Shown here piece after piece: positions 48,936-57,379 of a DNA stretch of 64,000 bases. Position 1 is the stretch's first letter; every line of letters starts with the position of its first letter. The DNA lies in assembly GCA_965204415.1 (NCBI GenBank), contig CBDBEL010000001.1:1212769-1276768 (forward strand), given 5' to 3'. A program made the position numbers and the translations under genes. Under the pieces are notes generated by a model, which searched no databases, was not told the DNA's origin, and was given only the letters and a program-made list of their open reading frames with translations. This DNA comes from Aldehydirespirator sp965204415. Lineage in GTDB: Bacteria > Actinomycetota > Acidimicrobiia > Acidimicrobiales > Aldehydirespiratoraceae.

Positions 48936-49763
48936 CTACCAGCGGCCCATCAGGAAGTTGGCCCCGTCGGTGGCCGCGGGATAGGCCCCGGTGATGCCCG
49001 CGCTCATGAAGCCGGCGTCGCTGATCAGCGTCACCCCGGTGACGTAAGCAGCGGCGTCGCTGCACAGGAACAGCAGCGGGTAGGCCTGCTCCATCGGGGT
49101 GGACGCCTCCACGCCCGCGTCGGACCGGTAGTCGGCGCCGAACTCGAGCCACAGCTCCCGGTTGGCCTCGGCCAGCGGCGTCACCGTCGGGCCGGGGCAG
49201 ATGGCGTTGACGCGGATCCCCCGCCGCAGCAACGGGTAGGCCTGGGTGGCGACGTAGGCGCACACCGCCTGCTTGGTGTGGAAGTAGTCGGCCTTGCGGT
49301 GGTCGACGAACCAGGCCGCGGCCTCGTCGAAATCGGAGATGGCCAGCACCTCGGAGAACTCCTCCAGGTTCGACTCCCAGCCCAGCCCGGCCGACGACGA
49401 GATGAAGCCGATGGCCGACCCCGCAACCAGCGTCCCGGCGCCGAGCATCCGGTCGATCAGGTGGCGGTGGCCGACGAAGTTGATCCGCTCCAGCCCCGGG
49501 GTGCCGTCGGCCACGCCCGCGCAGGCCAGCAGGGCATGCACCGGTCCGCCGCACTCGTCCGCCGCAGCGTCGATCGACGCCCGCGAAGCCAGGTCCAGGC
49601 CGATGGCGGTCACCCCGGGCACAGCCACCTCGGCCCGGTCCATGACCACCACCTCGGCGCCGGCGTCCAGGGCCAGTTCGGCCGCGGCCGCGCCCATCCC
49701 GGTGGCGCCGCCCACCACCAGCACCCGCTTGCCGTCGAACCGGAACGCATCGAACAGCGACAT
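48936..49763 (-). CDS. Short-chain dehydrogenase/reductase
   Basis: This 275-residue SDR has the Rossmann motif VLVVGGATGMGAAAAELAL, NAG-equivalent LLACAGVAD, catalytic serines GFISSSAG and YFHTKQAV (Y-x-x-x-K). A PG motif (AICPGPTVTPL) follows. The compact form resembles 3-alpha-hydroxysteroid dehydrogenase-type SDRs. It is divergent from a P450 gene 37 bp away, suggesting a shared role in oxidation of a steroid or other lipid. All catalytic residues are present. Confidence 0.85.
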   Translation of the reverse strand: MSLFDAFRFDGKRVLVVGGATGMGAAAAELALDAGAEVVVMDRAEVAVPGVTAIGLDLASRASIDAAADECGGPVHALLACAGVADGTPGLERINFVGHRHLIDRMLGAGTLVAGSAIGFISSSAGLGWESNLEEFSEVLAISDFDEAAAWFVDHRKADYFHTKQAVCAYVATQAYPLLRRGIRVNAICPGPTVTPLAEANRELWLEFGADYRSDAGVEASTPMEQAYPLLFLCSDAAAYVTGVTLISDAGFMSAGITGAYPAATDGANFLMGRW

Positions 49764-49800
49764 TGCGATAGTCGGACCTCCTGCCTAACGTGGCCGGGGA

Positions 49801-51018
49801 ATGTCTACCACCGAGGCAGAGGTCGCCCGCGGCCCCTACTACGACCCGTTCGACTTCGAGATCGACGCCGACCCCTACCCGGTCTGGCACCGGCTGCGCG
49901 AGGAGGCGCCTCTCTACCGCAACGAGCGCTACGACTTCTACGCGCTCAGCCGGTTCGACGACGTCGCCGTGGCGTTCAAGAACTGGCGGACCTACAGCTC
50001 GGCCAGGGGCACCGTGCTCGAGATCATCAAGAGCGGCATGGAGGTCCCGCCGGGCTTCATGATCTTCGAGGACCCGCCCGTGCACGACTATCACCGGGGC
50101 CTGGTGTCGAGGGTGTTCACCCCCAAGAAGATGAACGCCATCGAGTCCAAGCTGCGGGAGTTCTGCGCCCGCAGCCTCGACCCCCTGGTCGGCACCGGGC
50201 GGTTCGACTTCATCGCCGACCTGGGCGCCCAGGTGCCGATGCGGGCCATCGGCATGCTGCTGGGCATCCCCGAGCAGGACCAGACCACCCTGCGCGACCT
50301 GGTCGACGACAGCCTCAAGCTCGACGACGGCACGATGCCCGAGTTCTCCTACCAAGCCTCGGGCGACGTGAACTCGGTCGACTTCCTACGCGAGTACATC
50401 AACTGGCGGGCCGAGCACCCGACTGACGACCTGATGACCGAGCTGCTCCACGCCGAGTTCGAGGACGAGACCGGCACGCTGCGCCGGCTCACCCGCAGCG
50501 AGGTCATGAACTTCATCTCGCTGCTGAACGGGGCCGGCAACGAGACCACCACCCGCCTGATCGGCTGGACCGGCAAACTGCTGGCCGAGCACCCCGACCA
50601 GCGCCGCGCCCTGGTGGAGGACCGCCGGCTCATCCCGGCGGCCATCGAGGAGATCCTGCGCTACGAGACCCCCTCCCCGGTCCAGGCCCGCTGGGTGACC
50701 GCCGAGGTCGAGCACTACGGCCAGACCGTCCCCGCCGGCAGCGTCATGCTGCTGCTCAACGGCGCCGCCAACCGCGACGGCCGCAAGTTCGCCGACGGCG
50801 ACACGTTCGACATCGACCGCAACATCGACTTCCACCTGGCCTTCGGCTACGGCATCCACTTCTGCCTGGGCGCGGCCCTGGCCCGCATAGAGGGACGGAT
50901 CGCGCTCGACGAGGTGCTCAAGCGCTGGCCCGACTGGGACGTCGACTACGACAACGCGGTGCAGGCCCGCACATCAACGGTGCGGGGCTGGGAGAGCCTG
51001 CCGGTGCTTACCGCCTGA
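49801..51018 (+). CDS. Cytochrome P450
   Basis: This 405-residue P450 has I-helix LLNGAGNETTTRLIGW, K-helix EEILRYETPSPVQARW (E-x-x-R) and the haem loop FGYGIHFCLGAALAR with the Cys ligand. It would need separate ferredoxin partners, not seen here. Bacterial P450s of this form hydroxylate steroids, terpenes or fatty acids. Divergent transcription with the SDR gene suggests one pathway. The ATG at 49801 is a good family start. Confidence 0.95.
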   Translation: MSTTEAEVARGPYYDPFDFEIDADPYPVWHRLREEAPLYRNERYDFYALSRFDDVAVAFKNWRTYSSARGTVLEIIKSGMEVPPGFMIFEDPPVHDYHRGLVSRVFTPKKMNAIESKLREFCARSLDPLVGTGRFDFIADLGAQVPMRAIGMLLGIPEQDQTTLRDLVDDSLKLDDGTMPEFSYQASGDVNSVDFLREYINWRAEHPTDDLMTELLHAEFEDETGTLRRLTRSEVMNFISLLNGAGNETTTRLIGWTGKLLAEHPDQRRALVEDRRLIPAAIEEILRYETPSPVQARWVTAEVEHYGQTVPAGSVMLLLNGAANRDGRKFADGDTFDIDRNIDFHLAFGYGIHFCLGAALARIEGRIALDEVLKRWPDWDVDYDNAVQARTSTVRGWESLPVLTA

Positions 51019-51026
51019 CCCGGGAG

Positions 51027-51590
51027 CTACCTGAAGTTCTCCCAGTAGCGGGACGGCACCGGGCCCCGCTGGCCGTGGTACTTCGAGCCCAGCGACCCCG
51101 ACCCGTAGGGCGTGTCGGCCGGGGTGGTCATCTGCTGGAAGCTGATCTGGCCGATGCGCATCCCCGGATACAGGGTGATCGGCAGGTTGGACACATTCGA
51201 CAGCTCCAGGGTGAGCTGCCCGTCGAAGCCGGGATCGACGAACCCGGCGGTCGAGTGGATCAGCAGGCCCAGCCGGCCCAGCGACGACTTGCCCTCCAGG
51301 CGGGCCACCAGGTCGTCGGGCAGGGCCACCCGCTCCAGGGTCGCCCCCAGCACGAACTCGCCCGGATGCAGGATGAACGGGTCGTCGGCGTCGGCGTCCA
51401 CCAGGGTGGTGAGCGCCGACAGGTCCCGCTTGACGTCGATGTGGCCCAGGGTGTGGTTGCGGAACACCCGGAAGCTGTCGTCCAGGCGCAGGTCCACCGA
51501 CGACGGCTGCACCGCCCCCTCGCCGAGCGGGTCGATGACGATACGGCCGGCGTCGATCGCCTCCCGGATCGAGCGGTCAGACAGGATCAC
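51027..51590 (-). CDS. dcd: dCTP deaminase
   Basis: This 187-residue protein matches Dcd: ILSDRSIREAIDAGRIVIDP, VQPSSVDLRLDDSFRVF, LEGKSSLGRLGLLIHSTAGF, VDPGFDGQLTLELSN and the C-terminal YGSGSLGSKYHGQRGP. It converts dCTP to dUTP, possibly with dUTPase activity as in actinobacterial bifunctional forms. The GTG start at 51590 with GGAGCGG upstream gives the normal length. The longer frame 5' crosses a 43-bp repeat array and is not coding. Confidence 0.95.
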   Translation of the reverse strand: MILSDRSIREAIDAGRIVIDPLGEGAVQPSSVDLRLDDSFRVFRNHTLGHIDVKRDLSALTTLVDADADDPFILHPGEFVLGATLERVALPDDLVARLEGKSSLGRLGLLIHSTAGFVDPGFDGQLTLELSNVSNLPITLYPGMRIGQISFQQMTTPADTPYGSGSLGSKYHGQRGPVPSRYWENFR

Positions 51591-51693
51591 CGCACCGCTC
51601 CGGGTCCGGCGCCAGCCGCGGGAAGCCCCAACTCGCCGTCCATGACAGGAGCGCCACCCATGCCGGGAGCGTACGCCAGCGCACGAGCCGATG

Positions 51694-51825
51694 GGCCACC
51701 CACACCGCGGCAACACCCAACCGCACAACGCCAACCGGCCACCCACACCGCGGCAACCCCCAACCGGACAACGCCAACCGGCCACCCACACCGCCAACAC
51801 CGCGGCAACACCCGCCCGACAGCCA
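51694..51825. repeat. 43-bp tandem repeat, three units
   Basis: GGCCACCCACACCGCGGCAA followed by C(A/C)CCCAACCG-ACAACGCCAACC starts at 51694, 51737 and 51780; the third unit is modified. The array lies between the divergent dcd and aminotransferase genes. Confidence 0.8.
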
Positions 51826-51831
51826 CCCGAT

Positions 51832-51847
51832 AGTGACAAATGTCACT
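51832..51847 (+). promoter_or_regulatory. Inverted repeat upstream of the aminotransferase
   Basis: AGTGACA (51832-51838) and TGTCACT (51841-51847) form a perfect 7-bp inverted repeat with a 2-nt centre, 34 nt before the ATG. This is the form of a dimeric regulator site; which regulator binds is unknown. Confidence 0.45.
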
Positions 51848-51880
51848 TGATCGGGGGGTGCGGGCTGTTACCGTCGGCCG

Positions 51881-53128
51881 ATGGACTTCCGCCGTATCAA
51901 CGGCCTCCCGCCCTACGTCTTCACGATCATCAACGACCTGAAGATCGAACTCCGCCACGACGGCGCCGACATCATCGACCTCGGGTTCGGCAACCCCGAC
52001 CTGCCGTCGCCCGACATCGCCGTCGACAAGCTGTGCGAGGCGGCCCGCAACCCCCGCAACCACCGCTACTCGTCCAGCCGGGGCCTGCCCGCGCTGCGCC
52101 GCAACATCGCCGCCCTGTACCGGAGCCGCTTCGGGGTGGAGCTCGACCCCGACACCGAGGTCATCAACACCATCGGGGCCAAGGAGGGGTTCAGCCACCT
52201 CATGTGGGTGCTGCTGCAGCCCGGCGACACCTGCCTGGTGCCCACCCCCAGCTACCCGATCCACATCTACGGGCCGCTGTTCGCCGGCGCCCAGATCCGG
52301 GAGGTGCCCCTCGCCGGCGGCGACGAGTTCGTCCACCGGATGCAGCTCGCCTGGCACTACAGCCGGCCCAAGCCCCGGGTGGCGGTGATCTCGTTCCCGC
52401 ACAACCCCACCACCACCTGCGTCGACCTCGACTTCATGCAGAAGGTGGTCGACTGGGCCCGGGAGCACGACATGCTGATCGTGCACGACAACGCCTACGC
52501 CGACCTCGGCTTCGACGGGTACCAGCCGCCGTCGATCCTGCAGGTGGACGGGGCCACCGAGTGCGCGGTGGAGTTCTACTCGTGCACCAAGTCGTTCTCG
52601 ATGGCCGGGTGGCGGATGGCGTTCATGCTGGGCAACGCCGAGGTGGTGGCCGCGCTGGCCAAGCTCAAGAGCTACCTCGACTACGGGTCGTTCCAGCCGA
52701 TCCAGATCGCGGCGGCGGTCACGCTGAGGGAGCAGCCCGACTACCCGCTGGAGGCGTGCGAGGTGTACCAGCGCCGGCGCGACGCCCTGTGCGAGGGCCT
52801 CAACCGCATCGGCTGGGAGGTGGAGCCGCCCAGGGGGACCATGTTCGTGTGGGCCAGGATCCCCGAGCCGTACCGGCACATGGACTCCATCGAGTTCGCG
52901 TCGAAGCTGGTGCGGGAGGCCCATGTGGCGGTGTCGCCGGGCGTGGGGTTCGGGCCCGGCGGCGAGGGCCACGTGCGGTTCGCGCTGATCGAGAACCGCC
53001 AGCGGATCGGCCAGGGGATCCGCAACCTGCGGCGCTGCCTGCCCGAGCTCGAGCCCAGCGCCGGAGCCGGGGTCACTGCCGAGGCCGCTACCGACAGGGC
53101 CGGAGCGGAGAAGGCCACCGCCGCCTGA
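51881..53128 (+). CDS. PLP aminotransferase class I/II (AlaC-like)
   Basis: This 415-residue fold-type I aminotransferase opens FRRINGLPPYVFTIINDLK and IIDLGFGNPDLPSP. FPHNPTTTCVDLDF carries the PLP-contacting Asn, and VHDNAYADLGFDGY the Asp and Tyr. The PLP lysine lies in SCTKSFSMAGWRMAF, followed by VRFALIENRQRI (substrate Arg). The pattern is closest to AlaC/glutamate-pyruvate-type enzymes. An Ala/Glu-rich tail of about 25 residues extends beyond the family end. A palindromic operator precedes it. Confidence 0.9.
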   Translation: MDFRRINGLPPYVFTIINDLKIELRHDGADIIDLGFGNPDLPSPDIAVDKLCEAARNPRNHRYSSSRGLPALRRNIAALYRSRFGVELDPDTEVINTIGAKEGFSHLMWVLLQPGDTCLVPTPSYPIHIYGPLFAGAQIREVPLAGGDEFVHRMQLAWHYSRPKPRVAVISFPHNPTTTCVDLDFMQKVVDWAREHDMLIVHDNAYADLGFDGYQPPSILQVDGATECAVEFYSCTKSFSMAGWRMAFMLGNAEVVAALAKLKSYLDYGSFQPIQIAAAVTLREQPDYPLEACEVYQRRRDALCEGLNRIGWEVEPPRGTMFVWARIPEPYRHMDSIEFASKLVREAHVAVSPGVGFGPGGEGHVRFALIENRQRIGQGIRNLRRCLPELEPSAGAGVTAEAATDRAGAEKATAA

Positions 53129-53140
53129 GCCGGTCGGGCC

Positions 53141-53264
53141 CGAGACTGGCGACCAAACGGGCACCGGACACCCACAACCCACACCAATTTCAGCGACGGG
53201 GCTGGTCCCGCCCGAAACTGGCGACCAAACGGGCACCGGACACCCACAATCCGCATCAATTTCG
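53141..53264. repeat. Dispersed 52-bp palindrome, copies 3 and 4 in tandem
   Basis: Copy 3 spans 53141-53192 (CGAGACTGG to CCAATTTCA) and copy 4 spans 53213-53264 (CGAAACTGG to TCAATTTCG). Both contain CGACCAAACGGGCACCGGAC. They fill the space between the aminotransferase and yaaA. Confidence 0.75.
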
Positions 53265-53295
53265 GCGACGGGGGCTGGTCGGGTATAACGGCACG

Positions 53296-54069
53296 ATGCT
53301 GATCGTGGTTTCGCCGGCCAAGGCGCTCGACTACAGCTCGGCGCTGCCCACCCGCAAGCACTCCCAGCCTCGGATGCTGGACGAGGCGTCGCCGCTGGTG
53401 GAGGTGATGCGCCAGAAGTCGCCCGACGACATCGCCAAGCTCATGGACATCTCCGCCGAGCTGGCCGAGCTCAACTTCGAGCGCTACCAGGACTTCCAGG
53501 AGCCGTTCACGACCGCCGACGCCCGGCCCGCGCTGCTGGCCTTCGCCGGTGACGTGTACCAGGGCATGGACGCGGCGGCCACCTTCACCGAGCGCGACTA
53601 CACCCACGCCCAGAAGGTGCTGCGCATCCTGTCGGGGCTGTACGGGGTGCTGCGCCCGCTGGACCTGATGCAGCCCTACCGGCTGGAGATGGGCTCCAAG
53701 CTGGCCACCGACCGGGGCCGCGACCTCTACCAGTACTGGGGCGAGCGCATCACCGATGTGCTCAACGCCGACCTGGCCGCCAGTCCGGGGCCGGCGGTGG
53801 TGGTGAACCTGGCGTCGAACGAGTACTTCCGCTCGGTGGACACCCGGCGGCTGGAGGGCCGGCTGGTGACGCCCGCCTTCCTGGACAGGCGGGGCGACAA
53901 GGAGCCCAAGATGATCTCGTTCTTCGCCAAGCGGGCCCGGGGGTCGATGGCGGGCTGGATCATCCGCAACCGGGTGAAGTCGGTGCGGGGGCTGAGGGAC
54001 TTCGACGGCCTCGGATACGGGTTCGACGCCGAGCGCTCCTCCACCGACCAGCCCGTGTTCGTGCGTTGA
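53296..54069 (+). CDS. yaaA: Peroxide stress protein YaaA
   Basis: This 257-residue protein has canonical YaaA (DUF328) features: MLIVVSPAKALDYSS, FAGDVYQGMDA, LSGLYGVLRPLDLMQPYRLE, NLASNEYFRSVD and KMISFFAKRARG near the end. In E. coli YaaA lowers free iron and protects against hydrogen peroxide. The length is normal. The last 37 bases including the stop are repeated downstream in a 69-bp tandem array. Confidence 0.95.
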   Translation: MLIVVSPAKALDYSSALPTRKHSQPRMLDEASPLVEVMRQKSPDDIAKLMDISAELAELNFERYQDFQEPFTTADARPALLAFAGDVYQGMDAAATFTERDYTHAQKVLRILSGLYGVLRPLDLMQPYRLEMGSKLATDRGRDLYQYWGERITDVLNADLAASPGPAVVVNLASNEYFRSVDTRRLEGRLVTPAFLDRRGDKEPKMISFFAKRARGSMAGWIIRNRVKSVRGLRDFDGLGYGFDAERSSTDQPVFVR

Positions 54070-54290
54070 CCGACACTGGCAATGCCCCGGTTCCACCCCA
54101 AGCGCTCGAGCACCGACCAGCCCGCATTCGTGCGTTGACCGACACCGGCCATGCCCCGGTTCCACCCCAAGCGCTCGAGCACCGACCAGCCCGCATTCGT
54201 GCGTTGACCGACGCCGGCCATGCCCCGGTTCCACCCCAAGCGCTCGAGCCCGGACCGGCCCGCGTTCGTGCGTTGACCGACACCGGCCAT
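54030..54290. repeat. 69-bp tandem repeat derived from the yaaA 3' end
   Basis: GCGTTGACCGACACCGGCCA recurs at 54063, 54132, 54201 and 54270, a 69-bp period. Each unit contains the yaaA ending (ACCGACCAGCCCG-GTTCGTGCGTTGA), so the stop codon is copied three more times. A related 36-bp duplication follows at about 54290-54360. Confidence 0.85.
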
Positions 54291-54377
54291 GCTCCGGCAT
54301 CCTCGGGAACCGATCCGGCGCCGGCGACCCCCCGGCATTCTCGGGAACCGATCCGGCGCTGGCAGCGTCTCAAGTGC

Positions 54378-55538
54378 ATGCGCAGATTCGCGGCAGTGGT
54401 GGCGTGGACGATATTGAGTGTCGGTTGCGGCCCGGGTGAAGGTTCCGGCGACGTGTCGGTGGTCGGATCTGAACCGGTGGTCGGATCTGAACCGGTGGTC
54501 GGATCTGAACCGGTCGCCGAGTCCCCGGTCGCCGAATCCCCGGAAGCAGAGTCCCCGACGCTGGAACTCTGTAGCCGAGTCCCCACGGTTCGAACGGACT
54601 TCGACGATCTTCCCATCGACGACCCCGTCCGATCGGCGGCCCAGAACAAGGCCCACAACACCGCCGCGGCCATGGGTATCGACTTCGACGGCTCTGGATA
54701 CAACTGGGCGCGCGAACGCGTCACCTTGTATCTGCGGAACGCGACGAACGAGCAGATCGGGGAGTTGGCGCAGCGCCTCGATGACCCATCGGGAGTCTGC
54801 TACGACCTCAGCGTGTCGCCCGTAGCGTCCAGCGAACCGTTCGAGCCGCTGCCGGCTCGAGGCCTCGACGATCCGATGGTCGTCTGCGGCGACTGGGAGG
54901 CGATCCCGTCGTCGCACCTCGCCCATCTGCCAAGCATCGACAGCTTCGACCACCCTGCGATCGACGCACTGCGCGCCGAGTTGGCCGAGCCGAGCGGGAA
55001 GCCGCTGCCCGAGGGGCGCTGGGTCGTCATGAGTATTGGCACCTACCGTGCCGAGTTCGCTGCGCTGTCACCCGACGGCTCCGGCTCGATCGGGTTCGCG
55101 AACCGCCATCACGACATCGTCGATTGGAAGGTCGCGGGCCACGCCTGGGATCGCCCCTGGGGGGCCGCGTGCGGCCCGAGAGTGCCCTTGGCTCCCGGGC
55201 TGGGCGTAGTCGACGTGCAACTCGATCCCCGGTCGCTTCCCACCCCCGACAGCACCACGGTGGATCTTCTCGTCACCCAGCAGGGCTGCAACAGCGGCGA
55301 CGCGATGGGCGACAACCTGCTGGGTCCGCAGGTGCGCGAGACCGACGACGCGGTGCTGGTGGCTTTCGCGGTCCGGGTCAGCGGCGGCCCGGCCGCCTGT
55401 CCGGACAACCCGCCCTCGAAAGTAACCGTCGAGCTGTCCGAGCCGCTCGGCGAGCGCACGGTTCGCGACGGGCTCTCCGTTTCGCCGCAGTCCCTGGGAG
55501 TCTTCGAAGACGACTGGTGGCTGGACGAGCCCGGCTGA
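54378..55538 (+). CDS. Secreted lipoprotein, function unknown
   Basis: From ATG at 54378 the protein (386 residues) starts MRRFAAVVAWTILSVGCGPG, a lipoprotein signal with lipobox LSVGC. A repeat linker follows (VVGSEP three times, then VAESP and EAESP; 18-bp DNA repeats at about 54458-54511). The globular domain has cysteines (LELCSRVPT, GVCYDLS, VVCGDWEAI, AACGPRVP, QQGCNSGD, AACPDNP). The frame is open further upstream through the yaaA-derived 69-bp repeat, but that extension has no signal peptide. It is probably membrane-anchored outside the cell. No family is recognised. Confidence 0.75.
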   Translation: MRRFAAVVAWTILSVGCGPGEGSGDVSVVGSEPVVGSEPVVGSEPVAESPVAESPEAESPTLELCSRVPTVRTDFDDLPIDDPVRSAAQNKAHNTAAAMGIDFDGSGYNWARERVTLYLRNATNEQIGELAQRLDDPSGVCYDLSVSPVASSEPFEPLPARGLDDPMVVCGDWEAIPSSHLAHLPSIDSFDHPAIDALRAELAEPSGKPLPEGRWVVMSIGTYRAEFAALSPDGSGSIGFANRHHDIVDWKVAGHAWDRPWGAACGPRVPLAPGLGVVDVQLDPRSLPTPDSTTVDLLVTQQGCNSGDAMGDNLLGPQVRETDDAVLVAFAVRVSGGPAACPDNPPSKVTVELSEPLGERTVRDGLSVSPQSLGVFEDDWWLDEPG

Positions 55539-55618
55539 ACCCGAGTCCCGGCTGAGCACGAGTCCGGCTGAGCCCGCTGCGGTCTGCGCCATCCAACAGC
55601 TACGCTCAGCGTGCCCGC

Positions 55619-55689
55619 GCGGGTGTAGTTCAATGGCAGAACATCAGCTTCCCAAGCTGAGAATGCGAGTTCGATCCTCGTCATCCGCT
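55619..55689 (+). tRNA. tRNA-Gly (CCC)
   Basis: A 71-nt cloverleaf. The acceptor GCGGGTG pairs with CATCCGC (one G-T), the anticodon stem TCAGC/GCTGA carries loop TTCCCAA, and the T-loop is GTTCGATCC. CCA is not encoded. Confidence 0.95.
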
Positions 55690-55760
55690 CTTCTTCTGCC
55701 ACCTGACTCTCCGCTCACAGCAGCCTGCATTTCGGAAGGATGTGTTCCTAGCCTTCCGTA

Positions 55761-56945
55761 ATGGACCGGGATCCGGAAGGCAGCGGGGAGCCTCGGCTGC
55801 TGTCCTACTATCTGGCCCAGGGGCTGTGCATGGGCTCGCTGGCGTCGGTCGTCACCCTGCTCGGCGACCTGCGGGACGAGTTCGGGCTGAGCGAGACCCA
55901 GCTCGGGCTGATCGTCGGCTCGGGGTTCTTCACCGCCTTCGTCACCCAGATCACCCTGGCCCGGGTGGCCGACCTCGGACACGCGCTGATGATGGTGAGG
56001 ATCGGGCTCGCGGCCGCGGCAGCCAGCATGGTCGGGTTCGCAGCCAGCTCGGGCTTCTGGACCATGCTCGGGTCACGAGCCATCCTCGGCATCGCCATCG
56101 GCATGGCCCAGCCCGCCATCCGCCGCACCGTCATCCTGGCCGACCCGGCCCACACCGGCCGCAACCTCGGACGCCTCGGCGTGGTCGAGGTGGTCTGGTT
56201 CGCGCTCACCCCGGCCGCCGCGGCCTTCGTGGCCGACGCCTTCGACCTCGACCTGCCCTTCTACCTCCTGGCCGCCGTCGCGGTGGCAACCGTGCTGATG
56301 ATGCGACGGGTCGACCCGGAGGAGAGCGCGGTCGCCGCCCGGACCACCAACTCGCTGCGGCTGCTCGGCGACCGGGTGGTGGCCGGCACCCTGCTGCTGG
56401 TCACCAGCCAGTTCCTGATGATCGGGGCATGGGAGGCGGTGTGGGCGGTGAGCCTCGTCGACCTCGGCGCAGCCACATGGCAGATCGGGGTGAGCATCAC
56501 CCTGTTCGCCATGCCGCTGGCGGTGGTGGCACCGCTGGCAGGGTCGTGGGCCCAGCGCACCGGTGGCCTGCGGCTGTGCGTCAGCGGGCTGTTCATCTCG
56601 GCCGCGGTCGCCGTGCTGCTGGGCGTGTTCGACTCGCTGTGGAGCCTGGTGGCGGTGTTGATGGTGATGGGCATCGGAGCGGGTGCGGGCTACACCGCCG
56701 GGCTCTACACCTACTCGCAGACGGTGACCCACGACCGTCAGGCGTCGTCGCAGGGGCTCATGGGCGCCAGCGAGGTCCTGCTGGGCGGGGTCACCTCGGT
56801 GCTGGGAGCATGGCTATACGACATCGCCGGCAGGGTCCTGGTGTGGTCGGTGATCCCGGCGCTGATGGTGGTGGCCCTAGTCGGCGGGCTGTGGTGGCGG
56901 GGACTGCGCCTAGCCGAGTACAGCAAGTCGCGAGCCGGCGACTGA
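55761..56945 (+). CDS. MFS transporter
   Basis: This 394-residue protein has about 12 membrane helices. Early segments are LCMGSLASVVTLLGDLRDEF and LGLIVGSGFFTAFVTQITLA, with the MFS loop ARVADLGHALMMVRIGLAAA between helices 2 and 3. RAILGIAIGMAQPAIRRTVI and a symmetric C-terminal half follow (AGSWAQRTGGLRLCVSGLFI). The substrate is unknown; the pattern is that of drug or metabolite efflux proteins. It starts 72 bp after tRNA-Gly. A short 24-34 bp repeat (CCGGCAGCACGGCCAGCAAC) follows the stop. Confidence 0.85.
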   Translation: MDRDPEGSGEPRLLSYYLAQGLCMGSLASVVTLLGDLRDEFGLSETQLGLIVGSGFFTAFVTQITLARVADLGHALMMVRIGLAAAAASMVGFAASSGFWTMLGSRAILGIAIGMAQPAIRRTVILADPAHTGRNLGRLGVVEVVWFALTPAAAAFVADAFDLDLPFYLLAAVAVATVLMMRRVDPEESAVAARTTNSLRLLGDRVVAGTLLLVTSQFLMIGAWEAVWAVSLVDLGAATWQIGVSITLFAMPLAVVAPLAGSWAQRTGGLRLCVSGLFISAAVAVLLGVFDSLWSLVAVLMVMGIGAGAGYTAGLYTYSQTVTHDRQASSQGLMGASEVLLGGVTSVLGAWLYDIAGRVLVWSVIPALMVVALVGGLWWRGLRLAEYSKSRAGD

Positions 56946-57064
56946 CCGGCAGCACGGCCAGCAACACGACCGCCCGCCGACCGGCAGCACGGCCAGCAAC
57001 ACGACCGGCAGCACGGCCAGCGACACAGCAGGCCGTAACACTTGTGTCACGCTATGGTGGACGC

Positions 57065-57379
57065 ATGTCCGAAATGACCGGGGCTGAGCGATACCTCAAG
57101 AATCGCCGGAAGGACCCGGACTACGACCGCGCTTACGTCGACGCGAGGCATCGCATCGATCAGATCGACGCCATCATTCGCGCATTGGACGAGCGCCGAT
57201 GCAACCTTGCGTTGACGAAGGCGGAACTTGCGCGGAGGGCGGATCTTCGCCCCGAGGTCATCCGACGGCTGTTCTCAGCCGAGAGTCCCAATCCGACCCT
57301 GTCGACGGTCGTGGCCCTCGCCCGAGCGTTGGAACTTGAACTGACAACTGAGCCTCTGGATGAAGGAAGGAAGAGCTAG
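57065..57379 (+). CDS. HTH (XRE) antitoxin-like protein
   Basis: This 104-residue protein has a charged N-terminal helix (RYLKNRRKDPDYDRAYVDAR), an HTH (LTKAELARRADLRPEVIRRL) and FSAESPNPTLSTVVALARAL, the form of antitoxins in RelE-like pairs. No toxin is encoded on either side. Its TAG stop overlaps the stop of the convergent mtnA gene (CTAG, 57376-57379). TGTGTCAC-rich DNA and a possible -10 (TATGGT) precede it. Confidence 0.75.
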   Translation: MSEMTGAERYLKNRRKDPDYDRAYVDARHRIDQIDAIIRALDERRCNLALTKAELARRADLRPEVIRRLFSAESPNPTLSTVVALARALELELTTEPLDEGRKS

